A stretch of 64,000 nt of DNA from Pseudomonas sp. 8Z. Its GTDB lineage: Bacteria > Pseudomonadota > Gammaproteobacteria > Pseudomonadales > Pseudomonadaceae. Made by a program: the position numbers and the translations under genes. Location of the stretch: contig NZ_LR733827.1 of NCBI RefSeq assembly GCF_902506535.1, positions 898,805-962,804 of the forward strand. The letters are read 5' to 3'. The first letter of the stretch is position 1. Each line of letters opens with the position of its first letter. The notes under the pieces were generated by a model. That model was not told the origin of the DNA and made no database searches. It saw nothing but the letters and a program-made list of their open reading frames with translations. Positions 28,009 through 38,635 of this stretch are shown here, one piece after another.

Positions 28009-29070
28009 TCAGGCATCAGATGAGACGTTCGCTGCCTGGGTCACGGCAGCGAGCTGTTTTTCCAGCTCACGCAGACGCTTGGCCATCTCGTCCAACTGAC
28101 GAATACGTGCTGCACTCTTCTTCCACTCGCCCGCTGGCTGCATGGCGGTGCCCGAAGAATAGGCGCCCGGTTCTGTAATTGAGCGTGTCACCATGGTCAT
28201 GCCGGTGACGAACACGTTGTCGCACACCTCGATATGGCCAACCATGCCTACACCGCCGGCGATCATGCAGTTCTTGCCGATTTTGGTGCTACCGGAAATC
28301 CCGCAACAGCCGGCCATAGCCGTGTTATCACCGACCTGCACGTTGTGCGCGATCATGATTTGGTTATCCAACTTCACGCCGTTACCGATTAGCGTGTCGG
28401 ACAGCGCGCCGCGATCGACCGTGGTATTGGCGCCAATCTCGACGTCATCACCGATGCTCACGCCACCGATTTGCGCGATCTTCTGCCACACGCCCTTCTC
28501 GTTGGCGAAACCGAAGCCCTCACCACCGATCACCGCACCGGACTGGATCACTACACGCTTGCCGATACTGACGTCGTGGTAGAGCGTCACACGCGGGGCC
28601 AACCAGCCGCCATCACCGATCACGCTACGCGCCCCGATCACACAATGCGCGCCGACCGTTACGTCCGCGCCGATGCGAGCAGCACTTTCAATGACCGCAT
28701 AAGCACCGACGCTAGCACTGGGATGAACCACAGCATCAGCCGCGACCTGCGCCGTCGGATGAACACCCGCAACAGCTTTGGGCTTGCGGTCAAACAGGTG
28801 CGAAAGTTCGGCATAGGCCAGATAAGGATTGGCGACAATCAGCGCGTCACCGGCATAGCCATCGGCATCGGTGGCCGTCAGCAACAAGGCACCAGCCTGC
28901 GTCTGCGTCAGATACTTACGGTATTGGGCATTGGCCAGGAAGCTCAACTGTTCGGGCCTGGCCTCCTGCAAGGTGGCCAGGCCCGTGATGACCTTGCCTT
29001 CAGCGCCACGCAGTGTGGCGCCCAGGCGCTCGGCCAACTGGCCGAGAGTGAATGTCAGGGTCATGCTCAA
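28009..29070 (-). CDS. lpxD: UDP-3-O-(3-hydroxyacyl)glucosamine N-acyltransferase
   Basis: Third step of lipid A synthesis. The 353-residue protein has an N-terminal uridine-binding domain ([16 protein letters not shown]), a long hexapeptide-repeat beta-helix with the conserved [19 protein letters not shown], and a C-terminal helical extension ([19 protein letters not shown]). Its start codon overlaps the skp stop as ATGA. Confidence 0.97.
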   Translation of the reverse strand: MSMTLTFTLGQLAERLGATLRGAEGKVITGLATLQEARPEQLSFLANAQYRKYLTQTQAGALLLTATDADGYAGDALIVANPYLAYAELSHLFDRKPKAVAGVHPTAQVAADAVVHPSASVGAYAVIESAARIGADVTVGAHCVIGARSVIGDGGWLAPRVTLYHDVSIGKRVVIQSGAVIGGEGFGFANEKGVWQKIAQIGGVSIGDDVEIGANTTVDRGALSDTLIGNGVKLDNQIMIAHNVQVGDNTAMAGCCGISGSTKIGKNCMIAGGVGMVGHIEVCDNVFVTGMTMVTRSITEPGAYSSGTAMQPAGEWKKSAARIRQLDEMAKRLRELEKQLAAVTQAANVSSDA

Positions 29071-29570
29071 CGCATCTTGTTCATGCGCTCGATCACCTGG
29101 CGGGTGATGTCGTACTGAGGTTTGACATCGATTACCGCGCCACGCTCGAGTACCAGATCGAAGTTGCCGCTCTTGATCACTTCTTCCACCGCCTTATCCA
29201 GGTTCGGCTTGAGCTTGGCCAGCATCTCACGGTCAGCAACAGCCTTGGACTCGTTCAACTCCTTGGACTGGAACTGAAAGTCGCGGGCCTTCTGCTTGAA
29301 CTCGAGTTCCAGGCGCTCACGCTCTGCCTGTTGCATCTTGTCGCCTTCCTTGACCATACGATCCTGAATGCGCTTGGCATCGCTTTCCAGGGTCTTGAGC
29401 TTGGAAAGCTGGGGGCCGAATTTCTTCTCGGCATCAACGGCGTAGCGCTTGGCGGCATCGGATTCGAGCAACGCCATCTGATAGTTCAGCACGGCCACTT
29501 TCATTTCCGCGAACGCCGGCATGGCGATCAGGGCAGTGGTGAACAGAACCAGTTGAGTCAACTTACGCAC
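29067..29570 (-). CDS. skp: Periplasmic chaperone Skp/OmpH
   Basis: Periplasmic holdase for unfolded outer-membrane proteins. The 167-residue protein has a cleavable signal peptide ([18 protein letters not shown]) and a charged, Lys/Glu/Gln-rich coiled-coil body typical of Skp tentacles. The GTG start is preferred because AGGAG precedes it; a TTG or ATG six codons earlier would weaken this spacing. It lies between bamA and lpxD, the conserved outer-membrane biogenesis order. Confidence 0.93.
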   Translation of the reverse strand: MRKLTQLVLFTTALIAMPAFAEMKVAVLNYQMALLESDAAKRYAVDAEKKFGPQLSKLKTLESDAKRIQDRMVKEGDKMQQAERERLELEFKQKARDFQFQSKELNESKAVADREMLAKLKPNLDKAVEEVIKSGNFDLVLERGAVIDVKPQYDITRQVIERMNKMR

Positions 29571-29606
29571 AATGCACTCCTGCAACAAAACTGTTGGCTT
29601 TCGGTG

Positions 29607-31967
29607 TTAGAAAGTTTGGCCGAGAGAGAACTGGAAGACCTGAGTTTCGGCATCTTCCGGTTTCTTGATCGGCATGGCCAAGCTGAAGCTCAGCGGGCCC
29701 AAAGCGGTAATCCAAGTCACACCAAGGCCGACGGAGCTGGCCAGGCTGCCGAAGTCGATGTTGCAGCTATCACTGACTTCCTTCTGACTCGACGAGCAAT
29801 TGGTGTCGAACACGTTACCCACATCCCAGAACAAGGATGTACGCAGCGAACGCTGATCCTTGACGAACGGCAGCGGGAAGAGCATTTCCACCCCACCCTG
29901 CACCTGCACGTTACCACCGAACGGCAGCGGATCCTGGTCCGGGTCACGCAATGTTCCCGGACGGGTACCATCGCTTGGCGTACTGCGCGGCCCCAGGGTG
30001 TTGTCTTTGAAACCACGCACGGAGTTGAAACCACCGGCGTAATAATTCTCATAGAACGGCAGTTCGGCGGTGGAGCCATAGCTGTCGCCATAACCCAACT
30101 CGGTGTGGAAGCGCAGGGTGTAATTGTCGCTGAGCGGCGCGAATACCTGGCCACGGTAGTCGAGCTTGTAGAACGACAGATCACTACCCGGCAGCGTGGT
30201 TTCCAGCACCAAGCTCTGCGAATGACCACGAGTGGCGAGCGTGCCACGGTTCAGGGTCGATTCGGACCAACCGATGGAGCCCTTGAAGTTCAGGTAGCTA
30301 TCACCCTCCTGATCGATGAAGTCGAAAATCTCATCGACGGTGTAGCGACCGGTATCGATGCTGTCCTGCTGTACAGTCAGGCCATAGGTCAGACGCGAAG
30401 TCTCGCTAATCGGGTAACCGATATTGATGCCCGCACCCAGGCTATCGACCGAGTAACTGGAGACATCGACATCGAGCTCGTCATAGTCGGTGGTGCGATA
30501 GAAGGCGTTGTAGCCCAGGCTGATACCGTCGACTGTCCAGTAGGGGTCAACGAAACCAAAGTTGTAACGGGTCTGGTATTCGCTACGCGTCAAGCCAATG
30601 CTGACGCGATTACCGGTACCCAGGAAGTTGTTCTGACTGATCGAGCCGCCGAGGATCAGACCGGCGTTCTGTGCGAAGCCAACGCTGGCGGTAATGGAGC
30701 CGGACGGCTGCTCTTCGACACTGTAGTTGACATCGATCTGGTCATCGCTACCCGGCACCTGCGGCGTTTCGACGTTGACTTCCTTGAAGAAGCCCAGACG
30801 CTCCAGTCGCGTCTTGGACTGATCGATCAGGTAGGTCGAAGCCCAGCCACCTTCCATCTGACGCATCTCGCGGCGCAGCACTTCGTCCTCGGACTTGGTG
30901 TTACCACGGAAATTGATGCGATTGACGTAGGCGCGCTTGCCCGGATCGACGAAGAAGGTGATGGAAACGGTGTTGTCTTCGTCATTCGTTTGCGGCACGC
31001 CATTGACGTTGGCGAAGGTATAACCCTCATTACCCAGGCGGCGCGTAATCAACTCACTGGTAGTCGTCATCACCTTGCGCGAGAACACCTGACCTTCCTT
31101 GACCAGCAGCAGCGCACGCACGTCTTCTTCCGGCACTTTGAGGTCGCCGGAGAGTTTCACCTCGCTAACACTGTACTTCTCACCTTCATCGACGTTAACG
31201 GTGATGTAGACGTGCTTCTTATCCGGGGTGATGGATACCTGGGTGGAGCTGATATCCATATTGATATAGCCGCGATCCAGGTAGTAGGAACGCAGGCGCT
31301 CCAAGTCGCCGGAGAGTTTCTCACGGGCGTACTTGTCATCGTTCTTGAAGAAGGACAGCCAATTGGTGGTTTTCAGCTCGAACAGATCGGACAGATCTTC
31401 GTCACTGAACACGGTATTACCCACCACATTGATGTGGGAGATAGCTGCCACGGTGCCTTCATTGATGGTGATTTTCAGCGCTACGCGGTTACGTGGCTGC
31501 GGAATCACCTCAGCCTGAATTTCGGCCGAGTAACGTCCCTGGGCGACATACTGACGCTGCAATTCATTGCGCACGCCTTCGAGCGTGGCGCGCTGGAAAA
31601 TCTCGCCCTCGGCCAGGCCGGATTGATTCAGACCCTTGAGCAGATCTTCAGTACTGATGGCCTTGTTGCCGTCAATCTCGATACTGGAGATCGATGGGCG
31701 TTCGACTACATTGATAACCAGCACATCGCCATCGCGACCTAGCTGGATATCCTGAAAGAAACCGGTTTTGAACAAAGAACGCGTGGCATCGACAAGCTCA
31801 TGATCATCGACCTGTTCACCCACGTTCAGTGGCAGAGCGCCGAATACGCTACCGGCGGAGACCCGCTGCAGTCCGTTGACACGTATATCGGAGATGGTGA
31901 AGGACTCGGCGTGAACTTCGGCGATCATCAATGCGGACAACACCGCAGGTAGCAGCAGACGTTTCAT
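29607..31967 (-). CDS. bamA: Outer membrane protein assembly factor BamA (Opr86)
   Basis: Central subunit of the BAM complex that folds beta-barrels into the outer membrane. The 786-residue precursor has a signal peptide (LLLPAVLSALMIAEVHA), five POTRA domains (from FTISDIRVNGLQRVSAG to about residue 420) and a 16-stranded barrel. The barrel has the conserved NSVRGFKDNTLGP loop and a terminal Phe (FQFSLGQTF). It is downstream of rseP and upstream of skp, as in P. aeruginosa. Confidence 0.97.
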   Translation of the reverse strand: MKRLLLPAVLSALMIAEVHAESFTISDIRVNGLQRVSAGSVFGALPLNVGEQVDDHELVDATRSLFKTGFFQDIQLGRDGDVLVINVVERPSISSIEIDGNKAISTEDLLKGLNQSGLAEGEIFQRATLEGVRNELQRQYVAQGRYSAEIQAEVIPQPRNRVALKITINEGTVAAISHINVVGNTVFSDEDLSDLFELKTTNWLSFFKNDDKYAREKLSGDLERLRSYYLDRGYINMDISSTQVSITPDKKHVYITVNVDEGEKYSVSEVKLSGDLKVPEEDVRALLLVKEGQVFSRKVMTTTSELITRRLGNEGYTFANVNGVPQTNDEDNTVSITFFVDPGKRAYVNRINFRGNTKSEDEVLRREMRQMEGGWASTYLIDQSKTRLERLGFFKEVNVETPQVPGSDDQIDVNYSVEEQPSGSITASVGFAQNAGLILGGSISQNNFLGTGNRVSIGLTRSEYQTRYNFGFVDPYWTVDGISLGYNAFYRTTDYDELDVDVSSYSVDSLGAGINIGYPISETSRLTYGLTVQQDSIDTGRYTVDEIFDFIDQEGDSYLNFKGSIGWSESTLNRGTLATRGHSQSLVLETTLPGSDLSFYKLDYRGQVFAPLSDNYTLRFHTELGYGDSYGSTAELPFYENYYAGGFNSVRGFKDNTLGPRSTPSDGTRPGTLRDPDQDPLPFGGNVQVQGGVEMLFPLPFVKDQRSLRTSLFWDVGNVFDTNCSSSQKEVSDSCNIDFGSLASSVGLGVTWITALGPLSFSLAMPIKKPEDAETQVFQFSLGQTF

Positions 31968-32040
31968 GAAGTCCTTTCTTATTCCAACTGACGATAAAAA
32001 ATCTGCCGCACTAGGCGACAGATTTGTAATTCAGTGCGGG

Positions 32041-33393
32041 TTACAGACGACTGAGATCATTGACCAAGGCCAGCAGCATGACCCCGACAACCAGACTAAT
32101 GCCTATCTGCATTCCCCAACCTTGAACCCGCTCAGACAAGGGGCGACCACGCACCCACTCGACTAGGTAAAAAAGCAGATGACCGCCATCCAGTACGGGG
32201 ATGGGCAGCAGATTGAGAACCCCCAGACTAATGCTCAGATAGGCCAGGAAATTCAGGAAGTCCCCGAGACCAGACTGAGCAGAAGCGCCCGCCACTTTAG
32301 CAATGGTTATCGGCCCACTCAAGTTTTTTACCGAGAGCTCGCCGAACAGCATTTTCTTTAGCGATTCGAGGGTTAGCAGGCTCATTGCCCAAGTACGACG
32401 CGCACCTTCGGCCACAGCCTCTAACGGACCATAACTCACTTCGCGCAGCATCTCAGGCGGCCACTCGACACCTTTGACACCGGCCCCCAGGTAGCCGCTA
32501 CGCGCCTCGCCCTCACCCCGACTGGCCAGGGTTAGCTGCACATCCTGCACTTGCCCTTCACGCTCGAAGCGCAACGAAATACGCTCGCCCGGCAGAGCAC
32601 GAACCTTATCCACCACTTGCTGCCAATCACTCAACGGCTGATCATCCAGCGCCAGCAGACGATCACCAGCACGCAGGCCAGCAGCCTTTGCCGGGCCTAG
32701 CGCATCGAGCTCTTCGAGCACCGGCTGCAAGGCCGGGCGCCAGGGCTGAATACCCAACGAGCCTATCGGATCAGGCTCATCGGCACCGCGCAGCCAGTTG
32801 TTCAGCTCCAGGCGCTTGTGCGATTCAACCGTAGAACCTGGCTCCAGCACGCCGATATCGAGCACGCCACTCTCACCAAGGCGGCTCACCAACTGCAAAT
32901 TGACCGCAGCCCAGCCCGTGGTGACCTGATCATTGACCGAAACGATTTCCTGGCCAGCCTGCAAACCAGCCGCAGCAGCCAGACTCCCCTCCTCGACGAC
33001 GCCAATCACTGGGCGCACCTGCTGGCTGCCGAGCATGGCAACGGCCCAGAAGAACACTAGAGCGAGAAGGAAATTGGCAATCGGTCCCGCCGAGACAATG
33101 GCGATACGTTGCCCTACGGTTTTGCGATTGAAGGCCTGATCGAGCAGCGCCGACGGCACATCACCTTCACGCTCATCGAGCATCTTGACGTAGCCGCCCA
33201 ACGGAATGGCTGCGATGACAAACTCAGTGCCATGGCGGTCATGCCAACGCACCAGCGCCTTGCCGAAGCCGACGGAAAAACGCAGCACCTTGACCCCACA
33301 GCGGCGCGCCACCCAGAAATGGCCGAACTCATGGAAGGTCACCAGCACACCCAGGGCTATCAACGTGCCCACCAGCATGTACAGCGCACTCAT
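32041..33393 (-). CDS. rseP: Site-2 protease RseP/MucP
   Basis: Inner-membrane zinc metalloprotease of the M50 family, 450 residues, that cleaves the anti-sigma factor MucA/RseA after the first cut. The zinc site HEFGH is in TFHEFGHFWVARRCG near residue 22; the third ligand is in NLLPIPVLDGGHLLFYL near the C-terminus. Two PDZ domains lie between. It follows dxr on the same strand and is followed by bamA. In Pseudomonas this protease links envelope stress to AlgU. Confidence 0.96.
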   Translation of the reverse strand: MSALYMLVGTLIALGVLVTFHEFGHFWVARRCGVKVLRFSVGFGKALVRWHDRHGTEFVIAAIPLGGYVKMLDEREGDVPSALLDQAFNRKTVGQRIAIVSAGPIANFLLALVFFWAVAMLGSQQVRPVIGVVEEGSLAAAAGLQAGQEIVSVNDQVTTGWAAVNLQLVSRLGESGVLDIGVLEPGSTVESHKRLELNNWLRGADEPDPIGSLGIQPWRPALQPVLEELDALGPAKAAGLRAGDRLLALDDQPLSDWQQVVDKVRALPGERISLRFEREGQVQDVQLTLASRGEGEARSGYLGAGVKGVEWPPEMLREVSYGPLEAVAEGARRTWAMSLLTLESLKKMLFGELSVKNLSGPITIAKVAGASAQSGLGDFLNFLAYLSISLGVLNLLPIPVLDGGHLLFYLVEWVRGRPLSERVQGWGMQIGISLVVGVMLLALVNDLSRL

Positions 33394-33412
33394 TTCAACT
33401 CTCCACTTCGCC

Positions 33413-34597
33413 TCAATGGCTGGCCAACCACTGCCTGGCCAGCTCTCGCGCCTGAATATCGGCAGCCAATACCACGTCGAGCGCTTGCACAGTCTGCGAC
33501 GCCTGCCTGTTCAATACCGACTCGATCATACGCGCGATATCCGTAAAGCGGATGCGCCGCTGCAGAAATGCTTCAACGGCCACTTCATTGGCAGCATTAA
33601 GAACGGCCGGAGCCGTACCGCCCACCTGCGCAGCCTCGCGCGCCAGACGCAAACAGGGAAAGCGCTGCTCATCCGGCCGCTGAAAGTCCAGACGACCAAC
33701 GGCGAACAGATCCAACGGCGCCACACCTGAGTCAATACGTTGCGGCCACGCCAGGGCATGAGCGATAGGCGTACGCATATCCGGGTTGCCCATTTGCGCC
33801 AACACCGAGCCATCGATGTAGTCAACCAGCGAATGGATCACGCTCTGTCGATGAATGACCACCTCAATCTGCGCAGGAGCGGCATCGAACAGCCAGCAGG
33901 CCTCGATCAACTCGAGCCCCTTGTTCATCATGCTGGCCGAGTCGACGGAAATCTTGCGCCCCATCGACCAATTCGGATGGGCGCATGCCTGCTCAGGCGT
34001 AACGAGCTCCAGATCAGCCAAGGGGGTTTCGCGAAACGGCCCGCCGGACGCCGTCAACAACACCCGGCGCACACCTACCTGAGCCAATCCACGCGCATAA
34101 TCCTGCGGCAAACACTGGAAGATCGCGTTATGTTCACTGTCGATTGGCAGCAAAGTCGCGCCACTGTCACGCACAGCCTGCATGAACAAGGCGCCAGACA
34201 TCACCAGCGCTTCCTTGTTGGCCAGCAACACCTTCTTACCCGCCCGCACCGCCGCCAATGTCGGTTTAAGACCCGCAGCACCGACAATCGCCGCCATCAC
34301 GGCATCGACATCGGCATGCTCAGCAACGGCGCACAGACCCTGCTCGCCGACCAATACCTCGCAGCTCAGCCCGTCGCTACGCAAAGCTGCTTGCAAGGCC
34401 TGCGCACTGACTTCATCAGGCACCACGACGAATCGAGGCCGATGCACACGAGACAGCGCCTGCAACTCAGCCAAGCGGGAAAAACCAGTGAGCGCGAACA
34501 CCTCATAACGGTCGGGATGACGCGCAATCACATCCAGGGTACTGAGGCCAATCGAGCCCGTGGCACCCAGTACGGTAATACGCTGCAAACCGCTCAC
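33413..34597 (-). CDS. dxr: 1-deoxy-D-xylulose-5-phosphate reductoisomerase
   Basis: Commits deoxyxylulose phosphate to isoprenoid synthesis using NADPH. The 394-residue protein begins with the dinucleotide loop [18 protein letters not shown]; metal-site region [15 protein letters not shown] and [10 protein letters not shown] are conserved. The GTG start overlaps the cdsA stop as GTGA and follows a G-rich ribosome-binding site. A TTG four codons upstream is possible but less likely. Together with ispD and ispF, three pathway genes are in this window. Confidence 0.95.
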   Translation of the reverse strand: MSGLQRITVLGATGSIGLSTLDVIARHPDRYEVFALTGFSRLAELQALSRVHRPRFVVVPDEVSAQALQAALRSDGLSCEVLVGEQGLCAVAEHADVDAVMAAIVGAAGLKPTLAAVRAGKKVLLANKEALVMSGALFMQAVRDSGATLLPIDSEHNAIFQCLPQDYARGLAQVGVRRVLLTASGGPFRETPLADLELVTPEQACAHPNWSMGRKISVDSASMMNKGLELIEACWLFDAAPAQIEVVIHRQSVIHSLVDYIDGSVLAQMGNPDMRTPIAHALAWPQRIDSGVAPLDLFAVGRLDFQRPDEQRFPCLRLAREAAQVGGTAPAVLNAANEVAVEAFLQRRIRFTDIARMIESVLNRQASQTVQALDVVLAADIQARELARQWLASH

Positions 34598-35409
34598 AAC
34601 GCCCCCCAACCCGCTATCCAGAGCAAAGCTGCAAACAGCGGAACAGCCGCTGTGAGGCTGTCGATGCGATCCAGTACACCACCATGCCCTGGCAGCAGAT
34701 TGCTGCTGTCCTTGATCCCCGCCTGACGCTTGAACATGCTCTCGGTCAGATCCCCCACGACAGAGATCAGCACCACCAGTGCAGCGCCAACCAGCGCCAA
34801 CACCACCCCCTTAGTCGACCACCCCTGCTGCAGACCGACCACGAGAGTGATCAGCAAACTGGCAGCCAGACCACCATACACACCCTCCCAGCTCTTGCCG
34901 GGACTGACGCGAGGCGCCAACTTCTTCTTGCCGAATGCCTTGCCCGAGAAATATGCCCCGATATCGGCACCCCAGACCAACACCATCACGGCAATGATCA
35001 GCCCATTAGCCTGCGGCCAGTGCTTGAGCAGTACCAACCCCTGCCAGGCTGGCAGCAAAATCAGCAGACCGATCCCCAGACGCCCAGGCAATCCACCCCA
35101 GAAACGACTGCTGCCAGGGTAGCTGAGCACCAACAAAGTCGCCGCCAGCCACCAAAGCACCGCCAGAGACAACACGACAGGCGCCAGTTGCGGCAGCCGA
35201 TACAAGCCCGCCAGCAGTAGAGCAACCAACGACGCATAAGCGACCCTTTGCGCCTGCGCCTGCAACCCGGCAAGTCGTGCCCACTCCCACGCGCCGAGCA
35301 CGATCACGGCCCCGATAAACAAGGCAAACGCCACCCCATCGAGCAGGAAAAAACCTCCCAGCGCGATAGGCAACAGCACCAACGCAGTGATGATTCGTTG
35401 CTTCAACAT
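34594..35409 (-). CDS. cdsA: Phosphatidate cytidylyltransferase
   Basis: Integral membrane enzyme of 271 residues that makes CDP-diacylglycerol for phospholipid synthesis. Multiple hydrophobic segments are visible; the C-terminal signature is [20 protein letters not shown] followed by [14 protein letters not shown]. Its start overlaps the uppS stop by one base, and its end overlaps dxr by 4 bp, so uppS-cdsA-dxr are translationally coupled. Confidence 0.96.
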   Translation of the reverse strand: MLKQRIITALVLLPIALGGFFLLDGVAFALFIGAVIVLGAWEWARLAGLQAQAQRVAYASLVALLLAGLYRLPQLAPVVLSLAVLWWLAATLLVLSYPGSSRFWGGLPGRLGIGLLILLPAWQGLVLLKHWPQANGLIIAVMVLVWGADIGAYFSGKAFGKKKLAPRVSPGKSWEGVYGGLAASLLITLVVGLQQGWSTKGVVLALVGAALVVLISVVGDLTESMFKRQAGIKDSSNLLPGHGGVLDRIDSLTAAVPLFAALLWIAGWGAL

Positions 35410-36155
35410 TAGGAGCGCGCCTCTGCCTCTACCTGCTCGCTGGTCTTGCCGAAGCGACGCTGACGAGTGGCGAAATCAGCCAGCGCCTTGCGCATGGCTT
35501 CATGCTTGAAGTCCGGCCAATAAAGGTCGGAGAAGTACAGCTCGCTGTAAGCGAGCTGCCAGAGCAGAAAATTACTGATGCGATGCTCACCACCGGTACG
35601 AATACACAGATCCGGCAGCGGCATGTCGCCCGTTGCCAAACACCCCTGCAAAACGTCAGCGGTAATTTCGTCAGGCTGCAGATGCCCAGCCTGCACTTCA
35701 CGCGCCAGACGCTGGGCAGCCTGAATGATGTCCCACTGCCCACCGTAGTTGGCCGCGATCTGCAAGGTAAAACGCCGCGCCCCCGCCGTAAGCTGCTCGG
35801 CTTCGCGCATGGCGGCCTGCAACTCAGGATGAAAGCGCGAGCGATCACCGATGATGCGCAAGGCGATGTCGTTGTCGAGCAGGCGCTTTGCCTCGCGCCG
35901 CAAGGCACCGAGGAACAACTCCATCAGCGCGCCAACTTCATCGGCAGGGCGCTGCCAGTTCTCGCTGGAGAAGGCGAACAGCGTCAACACCTCGACACCC
36001 GACTCGGCGCATACCTCGATCACCGCACGTACGGCGTCCACGCCCGCCTTGTGGCCAGCCACACCGGGTAACAGGCGCTTCCTGGCCCAACGATTGTTGC
36101 CATCCATGATGATGGCGACATGCCGGGGCACCGCCTGCTGCTTGTTTTTATCCAT
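35409..36155 (-). CDS. uppS: Undecaprenyl pyrophosphate synthase
   Basis: cis-prenyltransferase of 248 residues that makes the C55 carrier for peptidoglycan and O-antigen. The first conserved block, HVAIIMDGNNRWARKR, carries the catalytic Asp; FAFSSENWQRP and RTGGEHRISNFLLWQ follow. It lies 18 bp after frr and is coupled to cdsA. The carrier it produces is the likely substrate of the DUF368 family protein encoded earlier in this window. Confidence 0.97.
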   Translation of the reverse strand: MDKNKQQAVPRHVAIIMDGNNRWARKRLLPGVAGHKAGVDAVRAVIEVCAESGVEVLTLFAFSSENWQRPADEVGALMELFLGALRREAKRLLDNDIALRIIGDRSRFHPELQAAMREAEQLTAGARRFTLQIAANYGGQWDIIQAAQRLAREVQAGHLQPDEITADVLQGCLATGDMPLPDLCIRTGGEHRISNFLLWQLAYSELYFSDLYWPDFKHEAMRKALADFATRQRRFGKTSEQVEAEARS

Positions 36156-36173
36156 GTCGGGACGCCTGAGCCG

Positions 36174-36731
36174 TCAAACGGCCATCAGGTCCTTTTCCTT
36201 GACCTCAAGCGCTTTATCGACATCGGCGATGAACTTGTCGGTGATCTTTTGCAGCTCGTCAGCAGCGCGGCGCTCCTCGTCCTCGCTGATTTCCTTGGCC
36301 TTGGACAGCTTCTTCAGATCGGCCAGAGCATCGCGACGCACGTTGCGTACAGCCACCTTGGCATCTTCGGCAACGCCACGCGCCTGCTTGGTGTAACCCT
36401 TGCGGGTTTCCTCGGTCAAAGCCGGCATCGGCACACGGATAGTGGTACCGGCGCTGCTCGGATTAAGGCCCAGGTCGGAGGTCAGGATGGCTTTCTCGAT
36501 AGCCGCGCCGAGGTTCTTGTCATGCGCGACGATCTTCAGGGTACGGGCATCTTCCACAGTGATGGCCGCGACCTGATTGAGCGGCATCTCGCTGCCCCAG
36601 GCAGGCACGCGAACGCTGTCGAGAATGCTCGGGTGAGCGCGGCCAGTACGAATGGAGGCCAAATTGCGATCCAGCGCCTCCAGGGACTTGCCCATACGCT
36701 CCTGAGCGTCTTTCTTGATGTCGTTGATCAT
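36174..36731 (-). CDS. frr: Ribosome recycling factor
   Basis: Splits post-termination ribosomes together with EF-G. The 185-residue protein starts [20 protein letters not shown] and contains the family's [16 protein letters not shown] and [19 protein letters not shown] helices. The start codon overlaps the pyrH stop by 4 bp. The open frame continues upstream within pyrH, but that extension is not part of the gene. Confidence 0.97.
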   Translation of the reverse strand: MINDIKKDAQERMGKSLEALDRNLASIRTGRAHPSILDSVRVPAWGSEMPLNQVAAITVEDARTLKIVAHDKNLGAAIEKAILTSDLGLNPSSAGTTIRVPMPALTEETRKGYTKQARGVAEDAKVAVRNVRRDALADLKKLSKAKEISEDEERRAADELQKITDKFIADVDKALEVKEKDLMAV

Positions 36732-37471
36732 TGTGCTTCCTCCTCGATCAGAGTTCCTTCGGCGCCACCGACTACTACGTTCAACAGGGCACCAGGCTTG
36801 TTCATGTTGAAGACCCGCAGCGGCATGCTGTGATCGCGGCATAGGCAGATGGCAGTCAAATCCATCACTCCCAACTTGCGATCCAGCACCTCGTCATAGG
36901 TCAGGCGCTCGAATTTCTCGGCATGCGGATCCTTGAACGGGTCGGCAGTGTACACGCCATCCACCTTGGTCGCCTTGAGCACCACGTCAGCATCGATCTC
37001 GATAGCCCGCAGACAAGCCGCCGAATCCGTAGTGAAGAACGGGTTGCCGGTGCCCGCCGAGAAGATCACCACTTCACCGGTCTTCAGATGGCGCATGGCC
37101 TTGCGGCGATCGTAATGATCAGTCACACCAACCATGGAAATCGCCGACATAACGAGAGCGGGGATATTCGAACGCTCCAGCGCATCACGCATGGCCAGTG
37201 CATTCATTACCGTCGCCAGCATGCCCATGTGGTCACCGGTAACGCGATCCATGCCCGCTGCGGACAACGCCGCACCACGGAACAGGTTGCCACCACCAAT
37301 CACTAGACCGACCTGCACGCCGATTCCAACCAATTGGCCGACCTCCAGCGCCATGCGGTCGAGCACCTTGGGATCGATGCCGAAATCTTCAGAGCCCATC
37401 AAGGCTTCGCCGCTCAGTTTGAGCAGAATGCGTTTGTAGCGAGGTTGGCGACCCGTAGTCTGCTGAGCCAT
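36728..37471 (-). CDS. pyrH: UMP kinase
   Basis: Hexameric bacterial UMP kinase of the amino-acid-kinase fold, 247 residues. The phosphate-binding region [13 protein letters not shown] is at the N-terminus, [13 protein letters not shown] follows, and [17 protein letters not shown] is near the C-terminus. The start [14 protein letters not shown] follows GGAGAG. The tsf-pyrH-frr-uppS-cdsA order is conserved. Confidence 0.97.
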   Translation of the reverse strand: MAQQTTGRQPRYKRILLKLSGEALMGSEDFGIDPKVLDRMALEVGQLVGIGVQVGLVIGGGNLFRGAALSAAGMDRVTGDHMGMLATVMNALAMRDALERSNIPALVMSAISMVGVTDHYDRRKAMRHLKTGEVVIFSAGTGNPFFTTDSAACLRAIEIDADVVLKATKVDGVYTADPFKDPHAEKFERLTYDEVLDRKLGVMDLTAICLCRDHSMPLRVFNMNKPGALLNVVVGGAEGTLIEEEAQ

Positions 37472-37603
37472 TGCAAGTCTCTCCTGCGGCGATATGTGTT
37501 TTGAACGCAGCACCCTAATGGCGCCGCAATGATAAGGCGCCTAGACAGCGCCGATAGCCGCTCGTTGGAACGACCGCTACTGTATTCGCTACCCCTTATT
37601 CGG

Positions 37604-37639
37604 CAAAGAGGCCGCCCGCGCAAACGGGCAGCCTCTTTG
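37604..37639 (-). terminator. Hairpin after tsf
   Basis: A 15-bp stem with one mismatch (CAAAGAGGCCGCCCG with CGGGCAGCCTCTTTG) and a 6-nt loop lies 21 bp beyond the tsf stop codon. The A/T-rich ends give a weak tail; it probably separates tsf from pyrH transcription. Confidence 0.75.
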
Positions 37640-37660
37640 GGGGTACATACCGAAAACCGA

Positions 37661-38524
37661 TTACTGCTTGCTAGCTGCAACCTGAGCGGCCACTTCAGCT
37701 GCGAAGTCAGTCTCGGCCTTCTCGATGCCCTCGCCCACTTCGTAGCGCACGAAGGAAACGACTTCAGCACCGGCTTTCTTCACCAGGTCACCGACCTTGA
37801 CTTCCGGATCCATGATGAAGGCTTGCTCGACCAGACTGGCTTCGGCCAGGAACTTGGCGATACGGCCTTTGACCATGTTCTCGACGATGTTTTCCGGCTT
37901 GCCGGCAATTTTTTCCGCGTTCAGTTGCAGGAAGATTTCTTTTTCCTTGGCAACCAGCTCTTCGGAAACCTGATCCGGGGAAACAACAGCCGGGTTGGAA
38001 GCCGCAACGTGCATGGCAACATGCTTGGCCAGCTCGTCGTTGCCGCCCTTCAGGACAACCAGAACACCGATGCGGTGACCATGCAGGTAGGCGCCGACGG
38101 TTTCACCGGCAACAGCAGTCAGACGACGAATGTTGACGTTCTCGCCGCACTTGGCAACCAGCGCTTCACGCGCCGACTCACGGGAAGCGATCAGCGGAGC
38201 GGCTTCGGTCAGATTCTGCTCGAACGCTTCATCGATGCTTTCTTTGACGAAGGCTTTGAAGTCGTCCTGCAGAGCCAGGAAGTCAGTCTGCGAGTTGACT
38301 TCGATGATCAGGCCACGGCCACCTTCGACGCGAACGGCGATGGAACCTTCAGCAGCGATGTTGCCAGCCTTCTTGGCAGCCTTGATGGCGCCCGAAGCAC
38401 GCATATCATCAATGGCTTTCTCGATGTCACCACCAGCGGCAACCAGGGCCTTCTTGCATTCCATCATGCCTTGGCCGGTACGCTCGCGCAGTTCTTTAAC
38501 CAGGGCTGCAGTAATCTCTGCCAT
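37661..38524 (-). CDS. tsf: Elongation factor Ts
   Basis: Guanine-nucleotide exchange factor for EF-Tu, 287 residues. The N-terminal UBA-like domain is ALVKELRERTGQGMMECKKAL; the core has the TDFLALQDDF motif that contacts EF-Tu. It is the second gene of the rpsB-tsf operon, with a strong hairpin between the two genes. Confidence 0.97.
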   Translation of the reverse strand: MAEITAALVKELRERTGQGMMECKKALVAAGGDIEKAIDDMRASGAIKAAKKAGNIAAEGSIAVRVEGGRGLIIEVNSQTDFLALQDDFKAFVKESIDEAFEQNLTEAAPLIASRESAREALVAKCGENVNIRRLTAVAGETVGAYLHGHRIGVLVVLKGGNDELAKHVAMHVAASNPAVVSPDQVSEELVAKEKEIFLQLNAEKIAGKPENIVENMVKGRIAKFLAEASLVEQAFIMDPEVKVGDLVKKAGAEVVSFVRYEVGEGIEKAETDFAAEVAAQVAASKQ

Positions 38525-38573
38525 CTTGAAAATCCTCTCGGTAGGTCTTCAACCAAATCAAATCTGTGAGTGG

Positions 38574-38600
38574 CAAAAAGGGGGCTTAGCCCCCTTTTTG
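38574..38600 (-). terminator. Attenuator/terminator between rpsB and tsf
   Basis: CAAAAAGGGGGCT-TA-AGCCCCCTTTTTG-type palindrome; on the minus strand the G-rich stem is followed by TTTTT. It lies 36 bp after the rpsB stop, ahead of tsf. Partial termination here would make the two ribosome-cycle proteins in unequal amounts, as is known for the enterobacterial operon. Confidence 0.8.
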
Positions 38601-38635
38601 CTCAGCACGTAACGCTATATGAGCGACGTTACTGC

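Noticed and set aside
29052..31742. Plus-strand open frame of 896 codons
   Set aside because: It is antisense to skp and bamA. Its composition is that of a mirror frame, and no family motif is visible.
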